The notes under the pieces were generated by a model. It did no database searches. It saw only the letters and a program-made list of their open reading frames with translations, and was not told the origin of the DNA. A program made the position numbers and the translations under genes. DNA of 64,000 bases from positions 744,001 through 808,000 of the forward strand of contig SOPS01000004.1 in the NCBI GenBank assembly GCA_005239175.1, written 5' to 3'. The number at the start of each line of letters is the position of its first letter. The stretch's first letter is position 1. Source of the DNA: a halophilic archaeon SHRA6 (lineage in GTDB: Archaea > Halobacteriota > Halobacteria > Halobacteriales > Haloferacaceae). This document shows positions 26,424 to 34,671 of the stretch, in pieces.

Positions 26424-26771
26424 ATGCCTACCGTGGAGTTCCGAGGCAAGTCGATCAAGTGCGAAGAAGGCGAAGTGCTCCGTGACGTGCTCAAACGTGA
26501 GGGACTGTCAGTGTACAATGGAAAAGCCAAGAAGCTAAACTGTCGCGGCATGGGGTCGTGCGGTACCTGTGCGGTGCGGGTCGACGGCGAAGTCAGCGAC
26601 AAGACGAGACGAGAAAAAGTACGACTGCTTGTTCCGCCGCACCATCCGAACTACCGGCTGCGGCTCTCGTGTCAGACCAAGGTCCTTGGCGACGTAACAG
26701 TCGAGAAGTACCCCGGAACGTACGGAACAAACGTCGGTGACGACCCACTCGGACCGATCGACGAGGAGTGA
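26424..26771 (+). CDS. Plant-type [2Fe-2S] ferredoxin
   Basis: 115 residues from ATG at 26424 (MPTVEFRGKSIKCEEGEVLR). The cluster-binding cysteines are Cys40, Cys46, Cys49 (CRGMGSCGTC) and Cys83 (LSCQTKV), the spacing of chloroplast-type ferredoxins. It lacks the long acidic insertion of the major haloarchaeal ferredoxin, so it is a minor, specialised electron carrier. Its TGA overlaps the GTG start of the methyltransferase gene, suggesting a coupled operon. An upstream in-frame start at 26373 is rejected because the family begins at PTVEF. Confidence 0.92.
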   Translation: MPTVEFRGKSIKCEEGEVLRDVLKREGLSVYNGKAKKLNCRGMGSCGTCAVRVDGEVSDKTRREKVRLLVPPHHPNYRLRLSCQTKVLGDVTVEKYPGTYGTNVGDDPLGPIDEE

Positions 26772-27796
26772 CCCGACACGAACCCGAGACGTACTCGTTC
26801 ACCCGATACCTCACCGCAAAGCAGACCGTCGACGACCGCGCCCTCCACCGTCCGACCTGTGATGCCCTGCACCAGTCGCTCGCGTCGACGGCTGCGGCGA
26901 TCGATCGCCCGCTCAGGATCCTCGAAGTCGGTACCGGCGTCGGCACGATGCTCGATCGGCTGCTCGAGTGGGGGCTGCTCCCGAGCGGCGCGATCGAGTA
27001 CGTCGGCGTCGACACCGATGAGCAGTGCATCGATCGAGCCAGAGCTCGGGCCCGTGACCGGGTCGGCGGAGTCAAAGCCGAGACTCCAGACGATCTAAAC
27101 GACTTAGACGAGTCGATCGAGACTGAGCCCAAAGAGCCGATCGAGATCGAAGCCGAGGACACGAGCGTCTCCGTGCGCTACGTGTGCGAGGACGCGATCG
27201 CCCATGTCGCAGATGCCGACGGGTTTGACTGTGTGATCGCGATGGCGTTTCTCGACCTGATTGACCTCCCCGCAGGGCTCAAACGGCTCGCTTCGGCACT
27301 CACACCCACCGGTGTCCTGTATGCACCGGTCACATTTGACGGGCTGACGTGTTTTCGACCAGTCGCGGACGAGGAGTTCGAACGTGCGCTGTTGGCGGCG
27401 TACCATGAAACGATGGACGCGGCCGGCAGAGCGGGCAGCTCGACAACCGGCCGGATGCTGTTCGACGTTGCAGAACGCTGTGGGCTGTCGATCGTCTCTG
27501 CTGGCGGGTCCGACTGGGTTGTCCACCCCAACGCAGCGAGTGAAAGCGAAGGCGCGTACACGGGTGACGAAGCCTACTTTTTGCACCACATTGTCGATAC
27601 AGTCGATGGGGCGGTTCGGGGCGCGATCAACGAGACCGGCAGTGACAACGAGAGCGACCGTAGCGACGAGAGCGTCCTCTCACCCGATCGCGTGGCGGGG
27701 TGGGCCGACCGTCGACACCGCGAAATCGAAGCCGGCGCGTTGACATATATGGCGCATCAGTACGACGTTCTCTTCGAGCGATCGAAGCGTCGGTAG
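26768..27796 (+). CDS. SAM-dependent methyltransferase
   Basis: 342 residues from a GTG that overlaps the ferredoxin stop (GTGA). Motif I 'RILEVGTGVGTMLDRL' is at about residues 50-65 and the acidic motif II 'VGVDTDEQCIDRA' follows. Motif-like 'DCVIAMAFLDLIDLP' is further on. A short acidic low-complexity insertion (about 105-135, 'DDLNDLDESIETEPKEP') lies between strands, as in the Rsm22-type protein at 18765. Target unknown. The coupling to a ferredoxin gene is odd for an ordinary methyltransferase. Confidence 0.82.
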   Translation: MTRHEPETYSFTRYLTAKQTVDDRALHRPTCDALHQSLASTAAAIDRPLRILEVGTGVGTMLDRLLEWGLLPSGAIEYVGVDTDEQCIDRARARARDRVGGVKAETPDDLNDLDESIETEPKEPIEIEAEDTSVSVRYVCEDAIAHVADADGFDCVIAMAFLDLIDLPAGLKRLASALTPTGVLYAPVTFDGLTCFRPVADEEFERALLAAYHETMDAAGRAGSSTTGRMLFDVAERCGLSIVSAGGSDWVVHPNAASESEGAYTGDEAYFLHHIVDTVDGAVRGAINETGSDNESDRSDESVLSPDRVAGWADRRHREIEAGALTYMAHQYDVLFERSKRR

Positions 27797-27799
27797 TAG

Positions 27800-28162
27800 C
27801 TACGATTCTGTGACAGCTGCGAGTACCTCGGTCACCACGGGAGAGCTACGGTATCGGATCTCGCGATTTTGAACATCATACTCAATGACGCCGAGTTCAT
27901 CCAGTTTCGGGAGGGCACAGTGATGAAATCGCAGTTGCAGTCGATCGCGCGGGAGAGCTTCCGGCATTGAGTCAACTGTGTGGTCGACGAGGTCTGCAAC
28001 GGAGGCGACGCTCCGATCTGTTGACTCGAAGTACAGTACCACCTGACGTCGGTGCGCATCAGCGAGCGCGGTAAAGACATTGTCAAGACGCTCGCGACGG
28101 TCTAAAGAATTCCCATCAAAACCAGGTGGGTGAATCATACTCACAGGATTATATACTGACAT
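27800..28162 (-). CDS. DUF7344-type winged-helix protein
   Basis: 120 residues. The core 'LDRRERLDNVFTALADAHRRQVVLYFES' and 'LRFHHCALPKLDELGVIEYD' match the HTH of the DUF7344 family, which is frequent beside regulatory and surface genes in haloarchaea. The start is uncertain: ATG at 28162 overlaps a TATA-like TTATATA at 28149-28155, so the internal ATG at 28138 is an alternative. A neighbouring HTH_10 protein lies just upstream on the same strand. Likely a transcriptional regulator, target unknown. Confidence 0.75.
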   Translation of the reverse strand: MSVYNPVSMIHPPGFDGNSLDRRERLDNVFTALADAHRRQVVLYFESTDRSVASVADLVDHTVDSMPEALPRDRLQLRFHHCALPKLDELGVIEYDVQNREIRYRSSPVVTEVLAAVTES

Positions 28163-28197
28163 ACTAGGTAGTTAGGGTTGACTGGTCAATCACATTT

Positions 28198-28866
28198 TTA
28201 TCGAGTATCCTCAACGGAGGTGGCCGGCGAGAGCAGTACCCCTCGAAGCACTTTTTCATTGCCTCGTCGGATTCGCTTGGACAGTGCCTGTCGGGTGATA
28301 TCCAGTTCTTCGGCCAACTCGTCAAGTTCCACCGCTCTTGGTGTTGCAAAGTAGTTCCGTTGGAGCGCCAGCATGAGCGCCTCGTGTTGTTCTGAGGTAA
28401 GGTTGAACCGGTGGCCGTAATTAATTGCTTCCGACAGAGAGTAGGTCCGATCGATATGCAACGGGATCGACTCTTGGATTATATAGTTGTGAAACTGTGA
28501 GAGCCGATCGTGATCGGCGAACCGCACCTGAAAGATCCACTCGTCGGTCCCGCGAGCCTGAAGAACGCTCCCTTCGGCCTCGGCGATGGCATCGATGAGG
28601 TCGGTCGGTTGTTCGCGCCACTTGATCCGGTAGAGCCGCTTGGTATCGACCTCGTCCAACAGGAGTAACTGGGCAATTTTCGGGTTGTTTCGGACTCGTT
28701 CTTCAAATTGTCCGTGGCTGGTACCAGTCGCCCAGATAAAAGGCATCATCATATCCCCGGTCGGGACAATGGGCTCGAGTTCGACCTGCATCCCTTCTGC
28801 TCCAGAGAGTATCTGACCGAGTTGGAAATCCTCAGCGGCGATGGTAAACTCAAGCGTGACGCTCAT
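28198..28866 (-). CDS. Bat-type (HTH_10) transcriptional regulator
   Basis: 222 residues. The N-terminal ligand-type beta domain (about 1-150) begins MSVTLEFTIAAEDFQLGQIL. The C-terminal 'FNLTSEQHEALMLALQRNYFATPR-VELDELAEELDITRQALSKRIRRG' is the bacterio-opsin activator HTH (HTH_10) found in many haloarchaeal regulators. No PAS or GAF domain is present, so it is the short form. An upstream regulator of unknown target genes, 35 bases before the DUF7344-type gene on the same strand. Confidence 0.88.
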   Translation of the reverse strand: MSVTLEFTIAAEDFQLGQILSGAEGMQVELEPIVPTGDMMMPFIWATGTSHGQFEERVRNNPKIAQLLLLDEVDTKRLYRIKWREQPTDLIDAIAEAEGSVLQARGTDEWIFQVRFADHDRLSQFHNYIIQESIPLHIDRTYSLSEAINYGHRFNLTSEQHEALMLALQRNYFATPRAVELDELAEELDITRQALSKRIRRGNEKVLRGVLLSPATSVEDTR

Positions 28867-29040
28867 GTGTTTCCGGTAGAAGAGTGATCATCGTGAGATA
28901 CAGTCATCATAGTTGACTGACACACCACGTCGGTCCCCAGTTTGAGACTGTTTCCTCATAAATCACACGCCAAACTGACTCGATCGACTACAAACAGATC
29001 AGCTGACGTACTTCGTCCGCCTGCCGAAAATCAGCTCGCC

Positions 29041-29898
29041 CTACAGGGCCGCGCCGACGTACAACACGACGACGAGGAACACCCACACGAGGTCGACGAA
29101 GTGCCAGTACATCGAGGCCGTGCTGACAGAAAGGTGCCGCTCGGCGGAGTACTGTCCGTACACCGCCCGAACAAAGACGATCGAGAGGATCACAACACCC
29201 ATGGCGACGTGCAGCCCGTGCAGGCCAGTCAAGCCGAAGAACGCCGAGCCGTAGACGCCCTCCGCGTAGGTGAACCCGTAGTGGCCGATAAACTCGTAGT
29301 ACTCAAGCGCCTGTCCGCCGAGGAAGACCACGCCCAAAAGCACGGTGAGGCCCATCCCTCGAACGAAGCTTTTGCGATCGTTGTGCCGGATGGCGTGGTG
29401 CGCCCAGTGGAGCGTGAACGATGAGGCGATCAGGATCAGCGTGTTGACGATGATGAGCGAGCCGGTCAACGACTCGATCGGAACGGCGTCCGGCAGCGCC
29501 CACTCTGTTCCCGCGCGGTAGTAGAAGTAGTACGTGAAGATGGCGCCGAACGTCGCAAGTTCGCTGCCGAGGAATGCGATCATTCCCCAGCGCAACGACA
29601 CCGGCCCCGCGCTTGTGATCTCTCGGGACCAGAACTTCGTGATGAACGCGTGATACAGCCAGCCGTAGATGCCGGTCAAGAACAGCCCGATCGCCCCGAC
29701 TGCGACGCCGACGCCGATGAGCGGCGTTCCGACGACGTCCTGGAGGATCCAAAGCGCCATGCCGATGTAGATGCCTGCGCCGCCGATCGCGGTGACGAAG
29801 GGCCACCAGCTCGCTTCGCCGAAGCCTCTCGGCCAGTCCTCGACGGCCGGGAGATGGTGACCGTGATCGTCGTGCCCATCCTCGGTTTGGGTACTCAT
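29041..29898 (-). CDS. Cytochrome c/quinol oxidase subunit III
   Basis: 285 residues from ATG at 29898 (MSTQTEDGHDDHGHHLPAVE). Seven hydrophobic segments. Family motifs are 'FWSREITSAGPVSLRWGMIAFLGSELATF' and 'ITFLGLHG(L/A)HV-GV' seen as 'FFGLTGLHGLHVAMGVVIL', plus the C-terminal 'YWHFVDLVWVFLVVVLYV' (HFVDxVW is typical of subunit III). It stabilises the heme-copper oxidase core. The longer frame to 30015 adds 39 residues unlike the family and overlaps the divergent gene. Other oxidase subunits are not in the window. Confidence 0.95.
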   Translation of the reverse strand: MSTQTEDGHDDHGHHLPAVEDWPRGFGEASWWPFVTAIGGAGIYIGMALWILQDVVGTPLIGVGVAVGAIGLFLTGIYGWLYHAFITKFWSREITSAGPVSLRWGMIAFLGSELATFGAIFTYYFYYRAGTEWALPDAVPIESLTGSLIIVNTLILIASSFTLHWAHHAIRHNDRKSFVRGMGLTVLLGVVFLGGQALEYYEFIGHYGFTYAEGVYGSAFFGLTGLHGLHVAMGVVILSIVFVRAVYGQYSAERHLSVSTASMYWHFVDLVWVFLVVVLYVGAAL

Positions 29899-30006
29899 GG
29901 CCGTCCCTTGTGATCGAACCGCTAAAAATCCTCCCAACCCGTCCCGCCGACCGAGGCTTCGATCGAAGTCGCAAGCTACTCGGTCGGCCTGACCGTAGCG
30001 TCGACA

Positions 30007-31464
30007 ATGCGGCACGAGGGAGATCCTGCCGAAGACGGTCGTCCTATCTCCGAATCAGGTGGACACATACTGAGACGACCGGCAGCGGTTGCTGTGGCTG
30101 TCTCGATTGCTGCCGTACTCGTCGCGTTCGCTGCGCCGGCGGCCGCCCACGCTGCGGGGTTGCGGGATGCAGGACCGAGCGGCGTAGAGGTTCCGACATG
30201 GCTGTTTCTCACAACCGGCGGCGGTGCCGTTGGGGCGTCGTTTCTCCTTTCGAGTTTTGTGACCGATCGCGCGTTTATCCGATCAGTCCACGCGTGGGGC
30301 GCGACTCTTCCCGCGCCGGGGCAGCTCGCGCGGTGGGTAATCCGTGCGCTCGGCATTGGCCTCCTCGCAGTGACCATCTACGTCGGCTTCGTCGGGCCAA
30401 CAACAGGGTACCGGAACTTCGCCATTCTCTTTGTCTGGGTCGTCTGGTGGGGTGGGTACGTCGCCTCGACGTACCTCATCGGCAACACCTGGCCAACACT
30501 TAATCCGTTTCGGACCATCGCGGAGTTGCTGCCGACTCTCGGCGTGAACTACCCTGACCGACTCGGATCGTGGCCAAGCGTCGTCGGCCTGCTGGCAATC
30601 ATCTGGATCGAGGTGGTGAGCCCGCTTGCCGACGACCCACGAGCGCTTGCGACTGCGATCGTTGTATACGGCACAATCACGGTCAGCGGGGCAGTTACAT
30701 TCGGCACCTCGGTGTGGTTTCGAAACGTCGACCCGATCTCGCGGGCATTTGTCTGTTTTGGCCGCGTTGCCCCGATCGAACGGACAGACTCTGGACTCTC
30801 GTTTCGACTCCCTGGGACAGCACTCTCAGCGGACGGACTTGTCGAGGGGCGAGCCGATGCGGCATTCGTCATTGCGCTGTTGTACGTAACGACGTTCGAC
30901 GGCTTTGTCGCGACGTGGCTCTGGCGCGATCTCGCGACGTGGCTCGTCGGAGCCGGTCTCCCGCCGCTTTTCGTCTATTTCAGTGTCTATCTCCTCGGAT
31001 ACGGGGCGTTTTTGGCTGTGTTCCAGTGGGCGATCGGGCGCGCTCGATCGGACGCCAGTACCTTCCGCTCGCGGTCGGCACTGTTGCGGCGGTTCGCCCC
31101 GTCGTTTCTGGCGATCGCAGCGGGCTATCACCTTGCACACAACCTCGTCGTTCTCATTGGTCTCGCACCCTCAGTCATCGCAGTTGGGGCTGCGCCGTTG
31201 TCGCCGCCACAGCAGCCGCCGGTCCTCGCAAGTGTTCCTGGCTGGCTGACCGGCGTCGAACTGGCATTCGTGCTCGCGGGACACTTCCTCGCGGTCTGGG
31301 TCGCACACGCGATCGCCTACGAGCTGTTCCCGGCCCGAATGGACGCAATCAGAAGCCAATACGGGATCACGCTCGTCATGGTTGCGTATACCGTCATCAG
31401 CCTGTGGATCGTGACCACGCCGATCGTTGAACCACCGTTCCTCGCAGGTGAGTCCCTCTCATGA
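30007..31464 (+). CDS. Polytopic membrane protein near oxidase subunit III
   Basis: 485 residues with about 11 hydrophobic segments, beginning after a hydrophilic 24-residue N-terminus (MRHEGDPAEDGRPISESGGH). Histidines occur in several predicted helices ('AHAAGLRD', 'GYHLAHNLVVLIG', 'AGHFLAVWVAHAIAYELF'), which could be heme or metal ligands. The location divergent from subunit III and overlapping the next gene suggests oxidase assembly or a linked electron or copper function. I do not recognise a named family. The stop overlaps the next ATG by four bases. Confidence 0.75.
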   Translation: MRHEGDPAEDGRPISESGGHILRRPAAVAVAVSIAAVLVAFAAPAAAHAAGLRDAGPSGVEVPTWLFLTTGGGAVGASFLLSSFVTDRAFIRSVHAWGATLPAPGQLARWVIRALGIGLLAVTIYVGFVGPTTGYRNFAILFVWVVWWGGYVASTYLIGNTWPTLNPFRTIAELLPTLGVNYPDRLGSWPSVVGLLAIIWIEVVSPLADDPRALATAIVVYGTITVSGAVTFGTSVWFRNVDPISRAFVCFGRVAPIERTDSGLSFRLPGTALSADGLVEGRADAAFVIALLYVTTFDGFVATWLWRDLATWLVGAGLPPLFVYFSVYLLGYGAFLAVFQWAIGRARSDASTFRSRSALLRRFAPSFLAIAAGYHLAHNLVVLIGLAPSVIAVGAAPLSPPQQPPVLASVPGWLTGVELAFVLAGHFLAVWVAHAIAYELFPARMDAIRSQYGITLVMVAYTVISLWIVTTPIVEPPFLAGESLS

Positions 31465-31769
31465 CTCGTCAGACAGCCGAAAACCGGAGTGAACCTGGGG
31501 AAGTCGAGGAGTCAGCTTTCGATGTTCCAGCGGATAGTGAGCCGATCATTTGTCCGTACTGCTCGATGCCGCTTTCGACAGAGCGGCAGCGATCGCTGCA
31601 CATTGGGCTCGATCACTACCACGAGAGCACCGATCGCGAACAAGCGGCGTTTCGCGAGGCGTACGCCGAGGAAGAAAAAGAACTCAGTCGGTTTCGGATT
31701 GTTGCGCTCGGCGGGCTCGTCGCCCTGTATTTCGGATTCCTGCTCGTCTACGCGCTCTTGGCGGTTTAA
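31461..31769 (+). CDS. Zinc-finger membrane-anchored small protein
   Basis: 102 residues starting at ATG 31461, overlapping the previous stop (ATGA). A C2H2-like motif 'CPYCSMPLSTERQRSLHIGLDHYH' lies at about residues 31-54, followed by an acidic helix and one membrane helix at the C-terminus (about 79-101, 'LGGLVALYFGFLLVYALLAV'). The family seems restricted to haloarchaea and linked to oxidase loci. Perhaps a metal- or DNA-binding accessory protein. Function inferred only from context. Confidence 0.8.
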   Translation: MTRQTAENRSEPGEVEESAFDVPADSEPIICPYCSMPLSTERQRSLHIGLDHYHESTDREQAAFREAYAEEEKELSRFRIVALGGLVALYFGFLLVYALLAV

Positions 31770-31909
31770 AAGCCACTCACGATTTCAGTCGTGGGCATTG
31801 TGCTCGACGCTGTGTACGTGGGTCCGAGATTGCTTCGCGCTCTTTGGGCTGTAAGCAACGTCTGACGGTCCGGAAAGTATTTCCCTCGGCTGACGGGAGG
31901 TTACGCCAA

Positions 31910-34102
31910 ATGGATAGCGAGATAATTGAGACGATTACCGAGTGGGACTCGGCCTCGTTCGAGGACGGCCACGAGGAGCTCAGGGCACTCGCCGATCGTC
32001 GATTCTCGGGCGCGATCAGCGACGGGATGTCTTGGGCATTCATGTCCAACGGGAAGCTCGTCGGGATCGTCGATGGAGACATGAATAGCTTCTCGGAAGC
32101 TTCGGGCACGGTATACGAGGCACCCGAACCGGTGCTGCCGCTCTTGTGTATGATGCGGACACAGGGCGGCGAAGAGCGCGGAAAGTACTATACTGAAGAC
32201 ACCCCCGTTGAGACAGTCAACGAAACGCTCTCATCTGGTGGGTTCACGGGCTATCTCGAACTCTCTGAAAACGTCCTGTCGGGCGATTACTACGTGGTCT
32301 ACTACGGCGGCAAGGCGATGAGCGTCGCGTTCGTTGGCAACAGCCGAAAGCTCCACACCGACGAGGAGGCGTTCGATCTACTCACCGACGAGGTCGGTAT
32401 CTATACTGTCAGAAGTGTCGATATTGCGGTGACAGAGATTCCGAGCGCAGATTCTGATACCGCAGTCGGCGCGTCAAGCGGTGGCGATAGCGACAATGAG
32501 GGCGAGATGGAAGCCACGAGCGACCCTGCTGAGACGAGCGAAGCAGGCAACATAGACGACACCGCAAGAGCAACCGATACAGCCGACGCTGACGCCGGCG
32601 ACGAGGCAATTGATGCGGGTAGTGACGCGGATAGTGACACGGAACCAGAGGCTGACACCGCCGCGGCGATCGAATCAATTTCAGACACAGCAGCCGAAGA
32701 GACAACGGCACCGCCGAGTGAGTCGACAGCACCTGAGTCAGACGCGCCGGTCGATCAATCGACAACAACTGCGTCAAACGACGCTCGAGAAACAGCTGAA
32801 TCACCGCCAGAGCCAGACGAATCCGACGATCCGCTGGCAGACGATACCCATCCTCGGGCTTCCGAACGAGACTCGGGCTCTTCTGAGAGTTCATCGGTAA
32901 GCGCGGACAACTCGAGGGCATTTCGTGGAGAGGCCCAGTGGCGCGAGACACGATCGATCCCGTCGCTCGATCCGGCAAAATCCCGCCCCGACTCAAACGG
33001 TGCATCGGGTGCGAAAGCATCTTCCCAACAGGGAGGTGCAAACAGCGTCCGGACAGTGAAACAAGCAAACCAGCCCTCGCAATCAGCCCAGTCAGATCGT
33101 TCGCGACAGCGCCGATCGGCCCGGCCTTCCGACCGTGCTGGAGCTGAGGCAAAGCTCGCGCGTGCAAAAAAACTCTACAAGCAGCTCCAGGAGAAAGCCG
33201 AACGTCTCGAGGCCGAACGCGACAGTGCCCGCGAAGAGCGCGATGAGGCGCGGAAGCAGGCCGATCGACTCAAATCGAAAGTCGAAGGCCTCGAATCCGA
33301 AATCGACCGTCTCAACACGGAAATCGAACGGCTAGAGGCAACCCAGACAGACACAGCCAGTGACGAGAGCGGGCGATCGATTTCGACGGCAGAGGCGATC
33401 GCCGGCACGAACCTCTTCGTTCGGTACGCCAGCAAAGGCAAAACGACGCTCGAGGATATACACGGCGGCGACGGCACACAGACAGATCTGCGGGAAAACC
33501 TCCGGCTGGAAAAACACACCTCCTTCGACAGCGAGGACTGCAGCGTCGAAGGTGACTCCTACGAGGAATTCCTGACTGAAACGATCCAGTACCGCTTTAC
33601 CCGGTGGGTCGTCGAAGAGCTGTTGTTCGAAATCATCGACACCGGCAATCAACACGGACTCGGAGACCTCTACGACTGTATCCCACACATCGATCGTGCA
33701 GAGTTCGACGGTGAGGTTGAACTCCAACCGGCGGAAGGAGAGGGCGACGAACCGCTCATGGCAACGTTTGACGTCGTGTTGCGCGATCGAATGGGCGAGC
33801 CGCTTTTGATCGCGAACTTCAACGACACCAGACAGCCCGCACGATCGGGGATGATCGAATCACTCGTGCGGTCGGGGAAGGATCTCTGTGAGCGAAGCGA
33901 TGCCTTCGGCGGATCGATCGCCGTCACGTCGAGCTTTTTCGATCCCAGTGCACTAGAGGCAGCCGGCGACGCGACTGGCGGTGGGCTGCTGAGCAGAAAT
34001 AAAGCAAAAAGCTACGTCAAGATCGGACGAAAGCTGGGGTTCCATCTGTGTCTAGTCGAGAGCCGTGAGAACGACTTCCATATGAGCGTCCCCGAACTCT
34101 GA
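31910..34102 (+). CDS. Large acidic coiled-coil protein (DUF7527-like)
   Basis: 730 residues from ATG at 31910 (MDSEIIETITEWDSASFEDG). Four parts: a globular N-terminal domain (1-165), a long acidic Thr/Ser/Asp/Glu-rich linker (about 170-400), a strong coiled coil (about 425-480, 'LYKQLQEKAERLEAERDSAREE'), and a C-terminal conserved domain (about 490-730). I believe this matches the haloarchaeal DUF7527 family, whose function is not established. The frame is open far upstream (to 31550), but that part overlaps the preceding gene and is not used. Possibly a sensor or a chromatin- or DNA-associated protein. Confidence 0.72.
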   Translation: MDSEIIETITEWDSASFEDGHEELRALADRRFSGAISDGMSWAFMSNGKLVGIVDGDMNSFSEASGTVYEAPEPVLPLLCMMRTQGGEERGKYYTEDTPVETVNETLSSGGFTGYLELSENVLSGDYYVVYYGGKAMSVAFVGNSRKLHTDEEAFDLLTDEVGIYTVRSVDIAVTEIPSADSDTAVGASSGGDSDNEGEMEATSDPAETSEAGNIDDTARATDTADADAGDEAIDAGSDADSDTEPEADTAAAIESISDTAAEETTAPPSESTAPESDAPVDQSTTTASNDARETAESPPEPDESDDPLADDTHPRASERDSGSSESSSVSADNSRAFRGEAQWRETRSIPSLDPAKSRPDSNGASGAKASSQQGGANSVRTVKQANQPSQSAQSDRSRQRRSARPSDRAGAEAKLARAKKLYKQLQEKAERLEAERDSAREERDEARKQADRLKSKVEGLESEIDRLNTEIERLEATQTDTASDESGRSISTAEAIAGTNLFVRYASKGKTTLEDIHGGDGTQTDLRENLRLEKHTSFDSEDCSVEGDSYEEFLTETIQYRFTRWVVEELLFEIIDTGNQHGLGDLYDCIPHIDRAEFDGEVELQPAEGEGDEPLMATFDVVLRDRMGEPLLIANFNDTRQPARSGMIESLVRSGKDLCERSDAFGGSIAVTSSFFDPSALEAAGDATGGGLLSRNKAKSYVKIGRKLGFHLCLVESRENDFHMSVPEL

Positions 34103-34119
34103 TCGACCGACAGTTGGCG

Positions 34120-34425
34120 CTAATTTTCGATTTCTGCGGCGTCATCGATCCGCATCGTCGAGAGCTTCTCGACGGTTTCGTCGAGTTTCTCGTCGAGTTC
34201 GTCGACGAATTCTGCGGTGCGTTCGGTTGTGATCGCACCCTGGCTCGATGGCTCGATCAGGTTCTCCTCTTCGAGCACCCGTAGGGAGTATCGAACCTTG
34301 TGGTGTGGGTACCCGGTCTCGTTCGACATCTTGACGATGCCGATCGGCTCGTTCTCGATGACCATGCGGAGCACTTGCAGATGCCGTTCCAGCATATCAA
34401 CTTCTTTTTCAAGTCGGTCTATCAT
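34120..34425 (-). CDS. Winged-helix regulator with coiled-coil end
   Basis: 101 residues. MIDRLEKEVDMLERHLQVLRMVIENEPIG starts with a helix, then the wHTH 'VKMSNETGYPHHKVRYSLRVLEEENLIEPS', and a C-terminal acidic coiled helix 'FVDELDEKLDETVEKLSTMR'. Typical of small haloarchaeal regulators that dimerise through the helices. Stop is 17 bases from the convergent DUF7527-like gene. The gap to purA upstream is 246 bases and holds the purA promoter. Target unknown. Confidence 0.82.
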   Translation of the reverse strand: MIDRLEKEVDMLERHLQVLRMVIENEPIGIVKMSNETGYPHHKVRYSLRVLEEENLIEPSSQGAITTERTAEFVDELDEKLDETVEKLSTMRIDDAAEIEN

Positions 34426-34601
34426 GCCATTTGTTAACTTGTCTTTTTGGGTTTTAAAAGTTGCTGTCTACGATGCGGGTCAACTGCGTGATTCGAACGT
34501 TTATCATGAGAGGAGTTAACAGTTCGGGTTTGTGTGAGCACGACGCACAACCATGAACAATACATATCATTGCACTACCGCTGTTTTTGAAACTTTCATA
34601 T

Positions 34602-34649
34602 ATACACATATGTGTATTGCGTGCGGTCGACGACCGTAATGTGTTTATC
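34602..34649 (+). promoter_or_regulatory. Palindromic site and TATA box upstream of purA
   Basis: A perfect 16-bp palindrome ATACACATATGTGTAT lies at 34602-34617. A TATA-like TTTATC is at 34644-34649 and the purA ATG at 34672, so the palindrome sits just upstream of the core promoter. A related sequence occurs between purNH and purB. Inferred: binding site for a purine-pathway regulator. Confidence 0.55.
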
Positions 34650-34671
34650 GGGCGCTCGAGAACCTCCGAAC

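Noticed and set aside
31550-31909. Upstream extension of the DUF7527-like gene
   Set aside because: It overlaps the preceding zinc-finger gene in another frame and is arginine-rich, unlike the rest.
34481-34505. GATTCGAAC that resembles a tRNA T-loop on the minus strand
   Set aside because: The arms that should pair around the loop do not match and no acceptor or anticodon stem can be drawn.
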